Shown piece by piece: positions 22,308 through 34,935 of a stretch of 64,000 nucleotides of DNA; within the stretch, counting starts at the first letter, position 1; every line of letters begins with the position of its first letter. Location of the stretch: assembly GCA_001247695.2 (NCBI GenBank), contig LGRX02035364.1:1-64000 (forward strand). Reading direction: 5' to 3'. The translations under genes were made by a program, and so were the position numbers. Below the pieces are notes generated by a model. It was not told the origin of the DNA, made no database searches, and was given only the letters and a program-made list of their open reading frames with translations. The stretch comes from Cymbomonas tetramitiformis. Its lineage: Eukaryota; Chlorophyta; Pyramimonadophyceae; Pyramimonadales; Pyramimonadaceae.

Positions 22308-24099
22308 AAAACTCGCCGCAGGGCTCAGTGTTTGATATCCACACAAAACGAAAGTAGGAAAGGAACGATCCAAAATATGCCAGTATTATTGAAAGCCGAA
22401 CAAACACAATCTGCGCAGAGGGCCTCGCGAGCCAACTAAGATGACTCGCACTGTTCTCGCTTTCACTCAAAGGATAAGAATATAATTCTCAAGGAAACAA
22501 ATCAAGAAACTCTGCCACTCAGAGGGTGACACAAAGCGTTTTCAAGGATTGTGAGGACCGACGTCTTACCCTGACTTCCAATGCCCAGGTTTTCTGATCC
22601 AGCATTTTAGGCTCGGCGTTGTGTGTTACTGCCAGACACACATTCTACTTTCACGCGGAGGTTGAAAAGGAGAATCCAAACGCACTTTGCCAATAATGAT
22701 GCTGATAACTTTTACATCGTGCCGTAGGCTTGCAGTGGCAGTCGTGGCTTTGCAAGAAAAAGATATACGCATCTTTGAGACAAATATGACAATCCCTGCA
22801 GCCGTATGCGACGTGGGGAGAAAGGTACACACAGAAGATTTACAGATCACAACGGCCTGGCCAAGGCACACGATAACCGAATAGGGTCTTAGGAGCTTAC
22901 GTTCAAACTGGCTGTACGTCCTATGACAAGCATGTCGCCCTTTGGATGGGCGCAGTTCATCACTGTTGGCATCGCAACCCACCAACAACGCAGTGAACAC
23001 TATGCATGCTACGGCAGCTCGTTACGCCCACGGCCGTCTGCTGCAGCTTCAATTGATGGACAGGAAGTATGCTTTTCCCCTCAACCGAAACCGCTGTGCG
23101 AGATTCACTCGTGTGTCGATTCAGTGCCAGAGCTGCAAAGTAGGTGCTTACGACACAGATGCTTGCAACCTAGTGCAGGGAAAAACGGGATAACCCTTCT
23201 CGTCCTCAGCCTCGAGCCTTGGGGCAAACAGATAGCTATGGGGTACACACTTGGGGTTGGAAGCGGAGTTGGAAAAATTATCTGGTCGTGGAGGATCTGT
23301 CCTGTGCCCAGCGAATGCACACACCAGCACTTTGAGTGTATGACATGTACATACAGCACTTTGAGTGTATGAATAGACTCTGACGCAAGCCCTGCGTCAG
23401 AGTCTATTCCCACTGTTGGTGCGAAGTCAGATTAATGCCTGTGAGGAGTGCACATCCCTGGGGTGAAGGAGCCAGCTTCAGGCAGCAAGCATCCTTTGCG
23501 CCACACATGTTTCCAACAGTACGGTTCCTTACCCCACTGGAGATCTGGGGCGTCACTGAGTGCTTTGTGAACATGCTGGTCGATGTGAGCAGTAAGGTCA
23601 TCAACCCAATAGGACCTTACCATTGATTCTTAATTGGATCATAGGTGCCGCACTGGTCCATATGCTTCCTTTGTGCATTTGTCCTTCTGGTACTCCTGAA
23701 AGAAAGATTAAAGGTGACGGCGTGAGCATCCGTATTTTTAAGTCTTGAGAAGATAAGTTGTTCCAGGCCATGATACTACAAAATGAAACGCTTACACCCT
23801 GTCAAACTTGAGCTTATCAGTCCATGAGCACTCAGGTCTTTCTGCATCAGTGACATGTGTCCATCCCCATTTTCGCACAAGTTTGACCCCGCTAAAAGTT
23901 CAGCCCTAACGGGTTTCCAGAAGCGGGGCGAGGGCAATTAAAACGTGACTGCATACCCAAAAGCGGGCTGAAACACTTTATGATCGGTCACCTCGGTACT
24001 CGAGGAGAGATGCGTCCAGTTACTCGATCCATTCCTGGCGCACCGACCAGATCGCAGAAACGGTCAGCGACCGGTTACAGCCTGGGAACACAGATTTTC
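22308..24099. other. gene-poor region with weak open frames
   Basis: Several open frames of 60-150 codons overlap on both strands (22626-23000 minus, 22923-23372 plus, 22942-23193 plus). None shows a recognisable domain, and no frame is clearly better than its shadows. A short inverted pair (GACTCTGACGCA and TGCGTCAGAGTC) at about 23376-23405 forms a hairpin. Confidence 0.3.
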
Positions 24100-24800
24100 C
24101 TCTGCGAGTTTCCGTCAGCTTTCTCACATAGCCAAGCAGCTGAGGGGTTGACCTACACCTTCTGTATTCAGGCAAATGCCCTGTGTCTTCCAATCTCAGG
24201 CAAGGGCTGATCTGAACTTTCCACCTTGAGGTGAGGACAAAGTATACCTTCCACGTTCAGCCAGGGACCCAACTACAGCTTCCCGAATGCGGTGGCGGTC
24301 CACCTCAGCCTTCCGTGTTCCAAAAAGATCGACCTATACCTTCCACGTTCCGGTAACAGTAAACCTATGACGTAAATAGTAAACTCACATTCAGGTAGCT
24401 GTCCACCTATACCTTCCACAAGAAGGCAGGAGTCCACATACACATTTTATGTTCCTAAAGCAGCCATTTTTTAGGAAGGGGTCCGCCTGTAAAGTCCAGG
24501 TTCAGCCAGCGCTTTGCATATACCGTCCGGGTTTCGGCAGCGGTCCGCCTACAGAATTCACCTACGTTCAGGCAAAGGGCCGCCTGTAAAGTCCCCGCGC
24601 AGGCAGCGGTCCGGCTTGACCATCCACGTTCAGGCAACTACCAGGTGATATCTTCCGCTTTTACACCGCGGTCCGCACCGACAACATATCACGTTCACAC
24701 AGACGTTCTGCATATACCTTCAAGGATACAAGCAGGGCAGATACCTCCAGTTTATGCAGGGCTCTTGAAATGCAATCCTCAATCAGGCAAGAGTCCGCCT
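24100..24800. repeat. ancient degenerate minisatellite
   Basis: A diverged array with a rough period of 30-35 bp. The recurring words are GTTCAGGCA, GCGGTCCGCCT and CTATACCTTCCACGTTC, seen about fifteen to twenty times with many substitutions and indels. It is far more decayed than the intronic arrays elsewhere in the window. No gene is visible around it. Confidence 0.65.
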
Positions 24801-26570
24801 AAGCTTTATGTTTTCTGGAAGTGGATTCGTCGGAATACCTTTTCAAGTTACCAGTCAAATGGCTCTGGGACTTCTTCGACTGTGTTTTGACATTCTGCTC
24901 GTACTGCTTGTCGACGGTTTCGTGATTTTTCTTTGACTCGCTTCTGCAAGAGAGAGAAAGAAGTTCGCTTAGAAGAGCTGAGGGGGAAGGTGCTGTACAC
25001 TGACAAACCAAGAACTGCGTAACTGCGTCAAAACAGTGCAGCAACGAAATAACAGACGTCAGGTGTACCGTGTACAACCTACAAGTGGTAGCCACATATA
25101 TAACCTAAGAGTGACTGACACAGATGCCCATGACACACTCAAGTCATGTACACACAAGAAACTAATTCAAGCACGATGCGATAGTACGCTACATCGCTCT
25201 GCGGTAACTTAGCGGGTAACTTACCAACACGTTTGCAATTAAGTTGCAGACGACACGCCTCGATATGGGAAAAGAAGCTCGTAATGGAGGACTCCATTGA
25301 CAAAGGGAGTGTGAAGAAAGACGGCGTGCAGAGGAAAAAGCCCAGAGATTGTCTCGAACCTTTTGGGACGATTGTTGATTCTTTGAGTACACGGCGACCA
25401 GCTGGTTGGATTTGCACAGCTAAAGTCCTGATAGACAGACCGCCAGCGCGCGTGATTTTCTATTACCAATGGCCACGCCGGGAGTCTACAGTTCCGGGAA
25501 AACACACCAAGGCAAATGAACCGGCAAGACCTTCGATTGAGTGAATTTGGTTTCTCTAAATTCTAAAAAAGTGTTTTTATTTGCGCAACATTTGCGCGAT
25601 ACAAAGTTAGAGGCGCGGTGCGAGAAATGAAGACGTCGAGGCAAGCATGTATTCACCGATGCAACAGGAACGATAAAATTGTTGGAAATGGGAGTTTATA
25701 AATAGCGTTTTACCGAGCTCCCAAGCGATCCATACACTTTCGAATTGTGGGCCGTGAATGGCAGTTGTGCCCCACCACTTCCAGGCTTGAATCCAGATCC
25801 TGAATCTGAGCACGAACACAAGGCGTTCCGCAAACGCTCTTTAACGTGAGAGTGAAAGCGACAATGACGCATTCGAAACTCAGCGCGTTGTTTTGGCTGT
25901 CAGGCTCAATCAAGGAAGGAATATGGCAAGCTATGAAAATGGAAAATCCCTCCATACGAAAGTGCGTGATAATGGTTGTATGAAAAGTCCCACTGTAAAG
26001 GCTTTTAAGGAAATTCCCGGGGACGAGGACCGCGGATATTCAGCGGATCGAATTCCATACTCTTACCGCGATATGACATTATTCAGGTATGCTATTGAAC
26101 TGATTATGTGCAACGTTCAATGCTCCGTCTTGCACACTTGTCCCGTTTTATGATACTCGCGTCACGTCTCGTACTTTCCCCCGTTTCTCCGACGAAAACC
26201 GAGAACCAAAAGGGACGTTGCAAACATAAACATAGAGGCGCAAGTGGAAGTCGCGAACCGACTTATTGTAACCGACGCGAGGCGATCGGATGGCGCTGGC
26301 GAGGCGAGGCGAGGCGAGCGGAGGGTTCTATTTCAATTTGCGAGTTAAATATCAAGGGGAGAGCTATAGCTACTCTTGTTCCCAGAGCTTATGGACGAAA
26401 ATAGACGTTTAGGGTTTGTAACTCTGTGGGGTCCATAAGTTTCTCATAAGGGTCGACGTTACAGATTCTCATAAGGGTCGAGATACAGTACAGTTGATCG
26501 AAGAGGCTCGGAGAAACTCAAAAAGCGGAATTTTGAAAGAGTGGGGACAATCTAAAGATTTTCCCCCAAT
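24801..26570. other. gene-poor region
   Basis: The longest open frame is 25233-25544 plus (103 codons, basic) and overlaps an equally long minus-strand frame, so neither can be preferred. A short GGCGA repeat lies at about 26297-26320, and a GGGTCGA-containing segment is duplicated at about 26440-26485. Nothing else is supported. Confidence 0.3.
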
Positions 26571-26962
26571 AAATACTCGAAGATATTGGAACAGAATCTA
26601 AAAGATATCGTCAGATAATGAAATGACAGAATCGACGAGCAGAGAGCTCTTACTGCAAGACAACCACGTCAGTAATAGCGCTTTCCTACCGTCGATCTCA
26701 TAATTGCGCGATCTTGCGAGTATCTTACGCATTCTATCGGAGGGGCTGGTGGTGTGGTGGAGGAGCGGGCTCCGATCTAATCCGATCTATATATGATATG
26801 CAGATTCCTTGCGACGCTACTCGCTACGTCGCGAATACCACGTTTTCATAAATAAAAATACTCGAAGATATTGAAACAGAATCTGAAAGATATCGCTAGA
26901 TATTGAGATGGCAGAATCGGCGATCGGAGAGCTCTTACTGCAAGAGTTAACCACGTCACTAG
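26571..26962. repeat. direct repeats of about 110 bp
   Basis: The segment 26571-26683 (AAATACTCGAAGATATTG onward to CCACGTCA) recurs at 26856-26962 with about 85-90% identity, in the same orientation, separated by about 170 bp. The second copy is interrupted at its right end by the MITE at 26962-27314. The repeats may be remnants of terminal repeats or a local duplication. Confidence 0.75.
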
Positions 26963-27314
26963 AGAGTTTCACGCAAAATTCGGCAGCCAATTCTTTCGCT
27001 AGGCCGACGTGGACGTAAAATATCCATCTTGTTGCAAAAGTCCGATGTTACTGGTGAAGTCTGCGAGCGCCAATTTTGGTTGGGTCTGAATCGAATATTC
27101 ATGCTGTACAGTCAGCCGAGCGAATTGAGTCGCTGCCGAATTGAGTTCTCATTTCGTTCGAATTTGGCCTCGATCGAGCGAATTCTAGCGAATTCTCACG
27201 AGCGAATTGAGCAAATCGGCAGCCGATCCGACGTGGACCGACGTGTCCCCGAAAAATGCGGCATCTCCTGACGTCGGACTAGCGAAAGAATTGGCTGCCG
27301 AAATTTGCGTGAAA
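26962..27314. mobile_element. MITE with terminal inverted repeats of about 45 bp
   Basis: The terminal inverted repeats share TTTCACGCAAA, TTCGGCAGCCAATTCTTTCG and CTAG..CCGACGT. The element is flanked by GTCACTA on both sides (26955-26961 and 27315-27321), a likely target duplication. The neighbouring direct repeat (26571-26683) preserves a similar uninterrupted site, CCACGTCAGTAATAGCG. The body is rich in GAGCGAATTC-type words and has no coding capacity. Its GAGAGTTTC terminus matches that of the MITE at 9541-9923. Confidence 0.8.
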
Positions 27315-27475
27315 GTCACTACTAATAGCGTTTAATTACTATTTACTATTAATAGTGCGATCCGAAGCAATCTGATACGACATAATCAGATATAAGATTA
27401 TTTATACGATTATAACCCGATTATACGCTGGTCAATATAATCGTTGGGTCTTACAAAAAGTGTGACATAAGGTAT

Positions 27476-27645
27476 CAATATGACAGAACCGGAAACCATT
27501 GAACATGGTCTCTGCAGACTCAGCATAATCTAACGAATATAATTGTTCTTGCGCAGAACCCGCACAATATCGATCATCAGATTGTGGGGCAATGTGCCGA
27601 TTCTGCGGAGACCATTTTCAATATTGTCCGGTTCTGTCATATTCA
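27476..27645. mobile_element. short foldback MITE
   Basis: Arms of about 48 bp are inverted: AATATGACAGAACCGGA on the left and its complement on the right, followed by CATTGAA.ATGGTCTC.GCAGA in both arms. The total length is about 170 bp with a loop of about 70 bp. I could not define a target duplication. Confidence 0.75.
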
Positions 27646-28226
27646 CACCGAATTGTGTATAGAATGGACCCGAAGTCATACTGTTACTCATTGAAGATAA
27701 TTATCAATTTTATGAGTAATTTTGTCCAAGTGCAGTGACGATGACGTAAGCAGGCTTTTGATGAACTTCAACTTGCACTGTGACTCACTGACTGATTCAA
27801 TGCGTTCGAACTTCGTAGTGAAGTTCGACCAGACCGTGACGTGGAAGGTCCAATTTGCTTCAACACTCTGAACTCTCCAATCCCTCTCGACAGTAGTCCG
27901 AATAGGTGACGTGTACCTCTTACAGGCTCGCAACCCTTTAGCACCAAGTAGGAGCTGCAAAACGTTGAAGCTGGCCCCGGTTTGTTTCTGTTGATGCTTT
28001 GCCCGTTACATACATATTATTGGCATACGTTCATGGCTTTAAAAGTGCTTTCATGGTATATCACGTATGATAATGATGCGAAAAAATCGCTTGCATGCCT
28101 ATAGATGGGTAAGGCATGCATCAACGTGTGAGAATATGCGAGAGCGTCAAAGCTCAGAAAAGAACTGTTTTCTGTGTTGATATGTGACGGAGGGCATTGC
28201 ATATATAACGATTGGTAGTTAATACG
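27646..28226. promoter_or_regulatory. upstream region of the receiver-SPA gene
   Basis: About 580 bp between a MITE and the SPA start codon. TATATAA lies 20 bp upstream of the ATG, which is too close for a conventional TATA box unless the leader is very short. No other motif stands out. Confidence 0.25.
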
Positions 28227-31200
28227 ATGTCAGCAGAGGCGACTGGTGGTGCCGTCGACTTGAGTAATATTCATGTGCTGCTTGTCGATGATGAGCGTTT
28301 ATCGCGCGTCATCGTCGGCAGTCTTCTCCGCAAGTGCTCATACAAAGGTGCGAGATCCTACTGCGCTGTTTCTACCAGTGAACTACTAAAGCTCTAATGC
28401 CGTCTCTATATTTTTACAACGCAGTGACTGTTGTTGAAAGTGGACAACAAGCCCTTGACGCCCTGCACGACGAATGCAATAAATTCCATCTAGTGCTCAC
28501 GGTATGAATCGTTCTCTTCCGAACCTCACGCGGCCAAGTATGTGTGTGCGTTGATACCACGTTGCTGATGTTTCCTGAATTTCATACAGGATGTGAGTAT
28601 GCCGGACATGGATGGGATGGAACTGTTGAGCAACCTCCAGCACGACGCCCGACTCAGATATATTCCCGTCATAAGTAGGTTTACTACCTTGAGTTGTCCC
28701 TTGACATTCTCGATGACGGTTTCCTGTTTGCAAGTCCGCTTCGCTATAGTATGTTTTGATAGCTCTATCAAATTTTGCTTGCAGTGATGTCAGCCCACGA
28801 GCACTCAAATACAGTATTAGAATGTATTCGCCGCGGCGCGGAAGACTACCTGTTGAAACCCGTGACAAAGAAAGAAATTCAGTACATATGGCAGCATGTC
28901 GTACGCCGCCGGAACGCTTCCCACCATCGTGTACCCACTGGGCAGGTGCGTGTGTTTCCTTCACCACGAAGCCCTCAAAAGTAAGCCGAACTTGGGTCGC
29001 ACGCCTCCGCACGCGCTCGGTTGCTGTATGATATCCCCACCCGCATTCTCTGCGTTGAGAACTCTTTGTTGCGAGCACGTGTAGTCATCCGTATCCGTTC
29101 TTGCACTCCATCTGCGCTTAGAAGGTCTTTCCCTTACTGCAGTAATATCCTTGCGCAGGAGGATCCGGACGGCCCAGTGGAGCAGGGGCACACCGCCCTG
29201 GATCCTAGCAGGGATGGGGTGATGTCTGCGGTGCCTGTTGATGAGGTTTTGCGCGTTGATAGCATTACGGATATGATGGACGCTCAGCAACGTCCTGGCA
29301 GCCCGAACGAGGAACAGGACCTGTTATCAGGTCCACCTGAGATTACAGGGAATATTATGGGGGAAGGTCTCCCCTGCACAGCCCCCCGTGAGCTTAACCT
29401 TCCAGCCAGCGCTTTAACGCGCCACACAGGCGGCCTAGCGGGGTCAAGCAGTTCTGCGGAGCATCGGCTCGCGAGAAATTCCGGTGCAAAGCCCCGCACA
29501 GAGAACAGGGTGGGACAGATTTTAGAACCTAGCAGCAGTGCCGGAAGTCTTCGTGGAGGGGGGGCGAGAATCACTGGTTCCAAGCGACGAGCCGTTGCCC
29601 CCCCAACTGGTCTAAGGGTTGAAGCCTCCGAAAAAGCGGAGAGGATCAACCGAAGCAGCAGTGCCCCGTTGGCCAGCCATGGAGATGACTGCGTAACAAA
29701 CGGTATGGGGGCCCGGGCGTACGCAATTCCACCGGTTGCTTCCTCAACGATGTGCAACAGACCCGGCGAGACGAGCTGGGGCTGCGAGAAGGAAGCTGCT
29801 CAGAGTAAACAAAAAAAGTTTACCGAGGAGGAGCTCGCTGTCTACCGGAGCTTCGAGGAATGTGCACAAGCAGCGGAGCGCAAGGAAGTCCATCCCGTGC
29901 TTGCGCGCGCGAGTTTACTGCGGCACTGGCTAGACCGGCCTGATCGTCTTGTTGTTGTTCAAGAGTGCCTTCACATATTTGCACAGGTATTTTCCCCGCG
30001 CAGGAGTGAGGGAAGGCCGCTTATTTTGTCGTACCCACTTCACAGAAAATTGTCGTGTAGTGTACCTGCTCTTCGGCCAGTTATGTTCGTAGAGCTCCCA
30101 GCAAGAGAGGCTCGCGTCAGGGGTCGAATATGTCAAGAGTGTGCAGCGTAGCCGACTGTAAGATTCCTCTCGAGGTGCAAAAGCTTATTGCATGAACCAT
30201 CCGGCCCTTTCCCGTCACAGGCACTCTCTGCTGTCAAGGCGGCTCGGCTGGAAGGACACGACTTTTCGCCCTTGTGCCCTTCGGTGCTCTGCATCTCCGA
30301 AAGCCGGGAGGTTTGTTTCGTGCCGGAGTTCTACAGCAAGACGCCGCCCGTTTCCGACGTGGAACGCGCGTGGTACTGCAGCCAAGAGGGGAAGAAAAAA
30401 CCCCTCGCCCCGACTGAGCAGGACTCCTATGCTCTTGCAGTGCTGTTCTTTGAGGTGCCTTACCACCCTCAAGATAACCTATTATCCAAAAGCAACTTGC
30501 AAAGCATTGTGCCATTTTGTTGTGGCAACCAAGTTCTGCCTTGTGTGGAGCTGTTCCATCGGGTGATCTCTCAGAGCGAAGACTTGGTTCCTCTGCACCA
30601 ATGTGGTTGCGTGAAGCCGCCGCCAGGCTCTCAACTTCGTGGTGTTACCTCTGGAAAGCATCACGGCATCTTACTAGAGTGGCTTTTGTGTGGGGTTGTG
30701 TTGCAGCTGTTCTTCCCTATGCCAGAGCCTGAGGTCCGTCATCGAACGTTGATGGCTCTGCAAGTCATGAAGGTGCCTAGCTCTTTCTTGCAGGAACGAG
30801 AGGGAAAGATCTTCCTCTGGCTGATGCAAAACCGACCTTCAATCGACGTGGCACTAAGAAGCGCTTTTTTCCAAAATCTCGGGGTTCAAGCCGGAGGGCC
30901 CTTTCAGAGCCACGTGTCCCCGATGCACTTGACGGCAGAGCAGAACCAGCAGTCGGAGCATGTGCAGGTTGTCCCCACCACTGACCATCCGACTTTATTG
31001 TACTGCTGATAACTTCGCTGCACACCAGCAGCACGTGCTTCCGCAACCCCTTGGCCTATGTGCAGGTGCCCCCCCTCCCAGCGCACCACACGCAGGTGCC
31101 TCCCAGCGCACCCTGCCACCCAGGTGCCTCCTCCCAGCGCACCTCACGCAGGTGCCTCCTCCCAGCAGCACCACACGAGGTGCCTCCTCCCAGCACCACG

Positions 31201-34200
31201 CAGGCGCGCCCTCCCAGCGCACCACACGCAGGCGCCCCCTCCCAGCGCACCACGCAGGGCGCTCTCCCAGCGCACCACACGCAGGCGCCTTCCCTCCCAG
31301 CGCACCACACGCAGGCGCCTCCCCAGCACCCGCCACGCAGGTGCCTCCCTCCCAGCGCCACCACACGCAGGTGTCCCAGCGCACCACACGCAGGTGCCTC
31401 CCCCACCCAAAGCCGCACCACACGCAGGTGCTCCTCCTCCCCAGCGCACACTCACACGCAGGTGCCTCCCCTCCCAGCGCACCACACGCAGGTGCCTCCC
31501 CTCCCAGCGCACCACACGCAGGTGCCTCTTCCCTCAGTGAAGCACATGCAGGTGCCTCCCCTCCCAGCACTGATTTTGTTCCGAGGAGGTCATCACAGCG
31601 ATGGCTGAGATTTGTGATGGCCGTGCGGGTGAGGTGGTTGCAGATGCTCAAGATTCTTTTAGGGGAGATGCACAAGCAGTCGTCACGTGAGAACGCCAGG
31701 CTCAACTGGGAGGTTAATGAGCTCTCACAGGACGTGAGGGAGGTGGAGTTCCAGCTGGAGGAGCTGCGGCGACGTCGCTCCGAGCGGGACACCCTGGGGA
31801 AAGCGCGAGGTGGCGCTGAGGAGGAGCACAGCTCCGAGGAGGAGGCTTGCTCGCAGGAGCACAACAGCTTCTGCCGGCTGACTCAGGATGCGAAGGGCCG
31901 CCTGGAGGAGAACTTCTTGCGCCTGGAGGAGTTTTTCATCCAGCGCCGCGTGTCGGACTACCAGCAGTTTGCGCTCGTTGGCATGCGCTCGGGCAACCGC
32001 AGCGCGGCGTCAGAGCGAGGGACCGCTGCTGCAACCGGGCACTCTGAGCACACCCCGCGAGAAGAACCTGGCAGATGGAGCGGTCCAAGTGACCGACCAG
32101 CGCAGCTGGAGCCCACAGAGAGGCCGCACAAGATGGGTGTGCCATTCCCCTCTTTTGCCTCTGAATGTATGCACAAGATGGGTGTGCCAATCCCCTGTTT
32201 GCCTCTGAATGTATGCACAAGATGGATGTGCCATTCCCCTGTTTGCCTCTGAATGCATGCACAAGATGGGTGTGCCAATCCCCTGTTTGCCTCTGAATGT
32301 ATGTACAAGATGGGTGTGCCATTCCCCTGTTTGCCTCTGAATGTATGCACAAGATGGGTGTGCCATTCCCCTGTTTGCCTCTGAATGTATGCACACGATG
32401 GGTGTGCCAATCCCCTCTTTGCCTCTGAATGTATGCACAAGATGGTGTGCCATTTCCCTGTTTGCCTCTGAATGTATGCACAAGATGGGTGTGCCATTCC
32501 CCTGTTTGCCTCTGAATGTATGCACAAGATGGGTGTATTTGCTCACTAGATGAGCCTGCGAGGGCAGCGTACACAGGTCACTTCCGAGTGACCCACTCTC
32601 GCAGTTTGTAGGGCTGTCAGATGTGTTCGACAGGTGGCATTCCCTGTGGCACCCACCTACGCATGCTGATCGCTTTACTTAGCTGGACAGAGCTTAGATC
32701 GCATGCTCTGCAGCAGCTCTCTGTTGCTGGAGCTGATAGGACTGAAGGCGCTGGCAGGTGCGTTCGGCTCGAGTATGAGCGAGCGGCCGACGAATAGTGC
32801 CGGCAAACCCGGGCCGAGAGCGGCAACGGAGGATGTGATCACAAGCGACCCGACACAGATGGTAAAGCGTTTGCGAGCGCAGCGCACGGCGAGGCTCGGG
32901 CAGCTGTGTGAGGAGCTGTCCAACTTCACTCGCTACTCGGCGTGGGAAGTGAAGGCCGAGCTTTCCAACAGTGTCACCTTCAGTGACCTAGACATGGTGT
33001 GCTCAAGTGGGTTTGATCGTGATGACGAGTTCTTTGCCACTGTCGGGGTATGCAAGCGGATCAAGGTGTTTGAGTATTCTCAAGTTGTGAACCCGGATGT
33101 TGAAGTGCACTGCCCGGTCTTCGAAATGGTGAGTGTGCCCTCCCCCTGCTGCCACCTCAGCTGTACTCGGTGTCAGTGGTGTGTGAGCACAGTGATTCGA
33201 GGTCCTGCAAACTGGTGCTAAGTGCATCCTGATTTCACAGAGCTCGGATGCCTACTGCGCTTGAATACAGGAGACGCCATGGAGACTCTTTAAGGGCCGT
33301 GCAATGCGGCGCTCGGATGCTTGAGGCATAGATGAGTAAGGAGTGACTTTCACGGTGGAGCTCAGATAGCCAAGGGGTTCGGATGTTTACAGGGCGTAGA
33401 TGTGTCTGCCTGTATCAACCTGTGGTGCTAGATTCCCACGGTGGGCCTTGGGGTGCTACTGATTCATCAGAAGGGTTAGTTGCTAGGTCACTTTCAGGGT
33501 GACAAGGGGCTCCTGGCGGGGTGCGGAGGCGACAGGCTAGCAGGGCCAAGTTGAGTTCAGTCGCCTGGTCGCCGTACATCAAGTCGCACCTGATGAGCAG
33601 CGATTATGAGGGGATGGTTACGCTGTGGGATGTGAACTGCGCTCTCCCAATCAAAGAGTACGAGGAGCACAAGAAGCGCGTTTGGAGTGTTGACGTGTCG
33701 CAAGCGGACCCCTCCCGAGTGCTGAGCGGCTCCGATGATGGCACGGTCAAATTGTGGCATCTCTCCCAGCAGAGGAGTGTGGCCACCCTTCAGGTGCGCT
33801 CTGAGGGGGGTCTTCTCTTGTAGGGCTCCTATGGCCTCCCTGGTGGGTCACTGAGTCTCGACAGAGATCCGTGCCTGCGCGAGCTTCCGAGGCTGGAGGA
33901 CCATTTGGACCTAGCGCGAGCGCCGCGGTAGAAGGCAAAAGTTTGCACTGGCGCGAGCTAGTGCAGCGATGAGGTTCAGGCGGGCTTCCCTGTGCCATGC
34001 ATTGGATTAGCGGGGCCCCTGTTTGCCTCATCGAACACAGTGTCCTCGTTTCTGGTGGGTGCACCATGACGCTATCTTCAGAAGCCACGGAATGCTCCTC
34101 TCAGCCGGTTGTTTAATATACCTCAAGGTGTTTTTCTCGTGAGCCTCCTTCTCGATCAGCTCTGTGTTGTTTCTATTGTGAATCGCTGCCGGAATCGCTG

Positions 34201-34935
34201 GTGCCATGTTCTTGTGAGCCTCTTTTTCGCAGATGCCGTACTGTGAGCCACCTTTTTAGCATCTCTGATGTTCATGACCCGGCGAGCTGTTCCTCCGAGC
34301 AACGTGCGCTGTTTTGACGGTGCGGTGGTGACGGTGTGTATTGGCGGCTGCAGGGAAAGGCCAATGTATGTTGTGTTCAGTTCAGTCCATTTGACAGCAA
34401 CTTGATAGCTTACGGCAGTGCTGATTACAAGACATACTTGTATGACGTTCGCAACATGAGCTCGGCGCTGACGACACTGGTGGGACACAATAAAACCGTG
34501 AGCTATGTTCGATTCTTGTCTCGGGAGAAACTCGTGTCTGCTTCCACGGACAACTCGCTGAAGCGGTGGGACATCCGGCACTTGCTGCCCCTCAGTGGAG
34601 CTGAAGCCTCCAAGAGCGCCGCCTCCAGGAAGGTTAAAGCAGACAGAACTTTTAGAGGGCACACCAACCAGAAGAACTTTGTGGGGCTCAGCATCAATCA
34701 CGAAGGCTATATCGCCTGCGGCTCGGAGGATAACTCAATATATGCCTACCATAACTCCTTGCCTTGGCAAGTTGCCTCTCGCTCGTTCGATTTAGACAAG
34801 GGAGGATCGTCTCTGGAGGAAACAGCGGAAGGAGGGACGCCATTTGTTTCGACTGTCTGCTGGGGCCGCCATAATAATATTCTGCTCACAGCTAACTCTG
34901 TGGGAGGCATCAAAATCATCGAGTTGGTGAAATGA
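28227..34935 (+). CDS. SPA: SPA-like protein with N-terminal receiver domain, 11 exons
   Basis: Exons with matching phases: 28227-28347, 28425-28501, 28590-28674, 28785-28945, 29159-29986, 30221-30454, 30707-30967, 31644-32088, 32758-33128, 33536-33793, 34354-34935, about 1140 codons. Exons 1-4 encode a response-regulator receiver: acidic pair VDDE, phospho-acceptor Asp in TDVSMPDMDG (28590), Ser in MMSAHEH and Lys in LLKPV, all present. After a low-complexity linker, exons 5-7 match the SPA kinase-like domain (LLRHWLDRPDR, WYCSQEG, DSYALAVLFFE, FLWLMQNRPS), with no HRD or DFG motif visible. Exon 8 is a coiled coil. Exons 9-11 are a COP1/SPA WD40 propeller (YIKSHLMSSDYEGMVTLWDV, SADYKTYLYDVRN). 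SPA proteins act with COP1 as a light-controlled ubiquitin ligase. There is no RING finger. The receiver is not part of plant SPA proteins as I know them. Two introns hold minisatellites. Confidence 0.88.
31060..31580. repeat. 30-bp minisatellite with CAG|GTGCC in each unit
   Basis: About seventeen irregular units of 24-35 bp, each with CCCAGCGCACCACACGCAGG and then TGCCTCC. Most units carry a pyrimidine/C-rich tract followed by CAGGTGCC, which resembles a splice acceptor fused to a donor. The array fills the SPA intron 30968-31643. Confidence 0.9.
32130..32535. repeat. 44-bp minisatellite in a SPA intron
   Basis: About nine tandem units of 44 bp containing GATGGGTGTGCCATTCCCCT and GTTTGCCTCTGAATGTATGC. 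It fills the intron 32089-32757. Three minus-strand frames across it are artefacts of the repeat. Confidence 0.93.
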
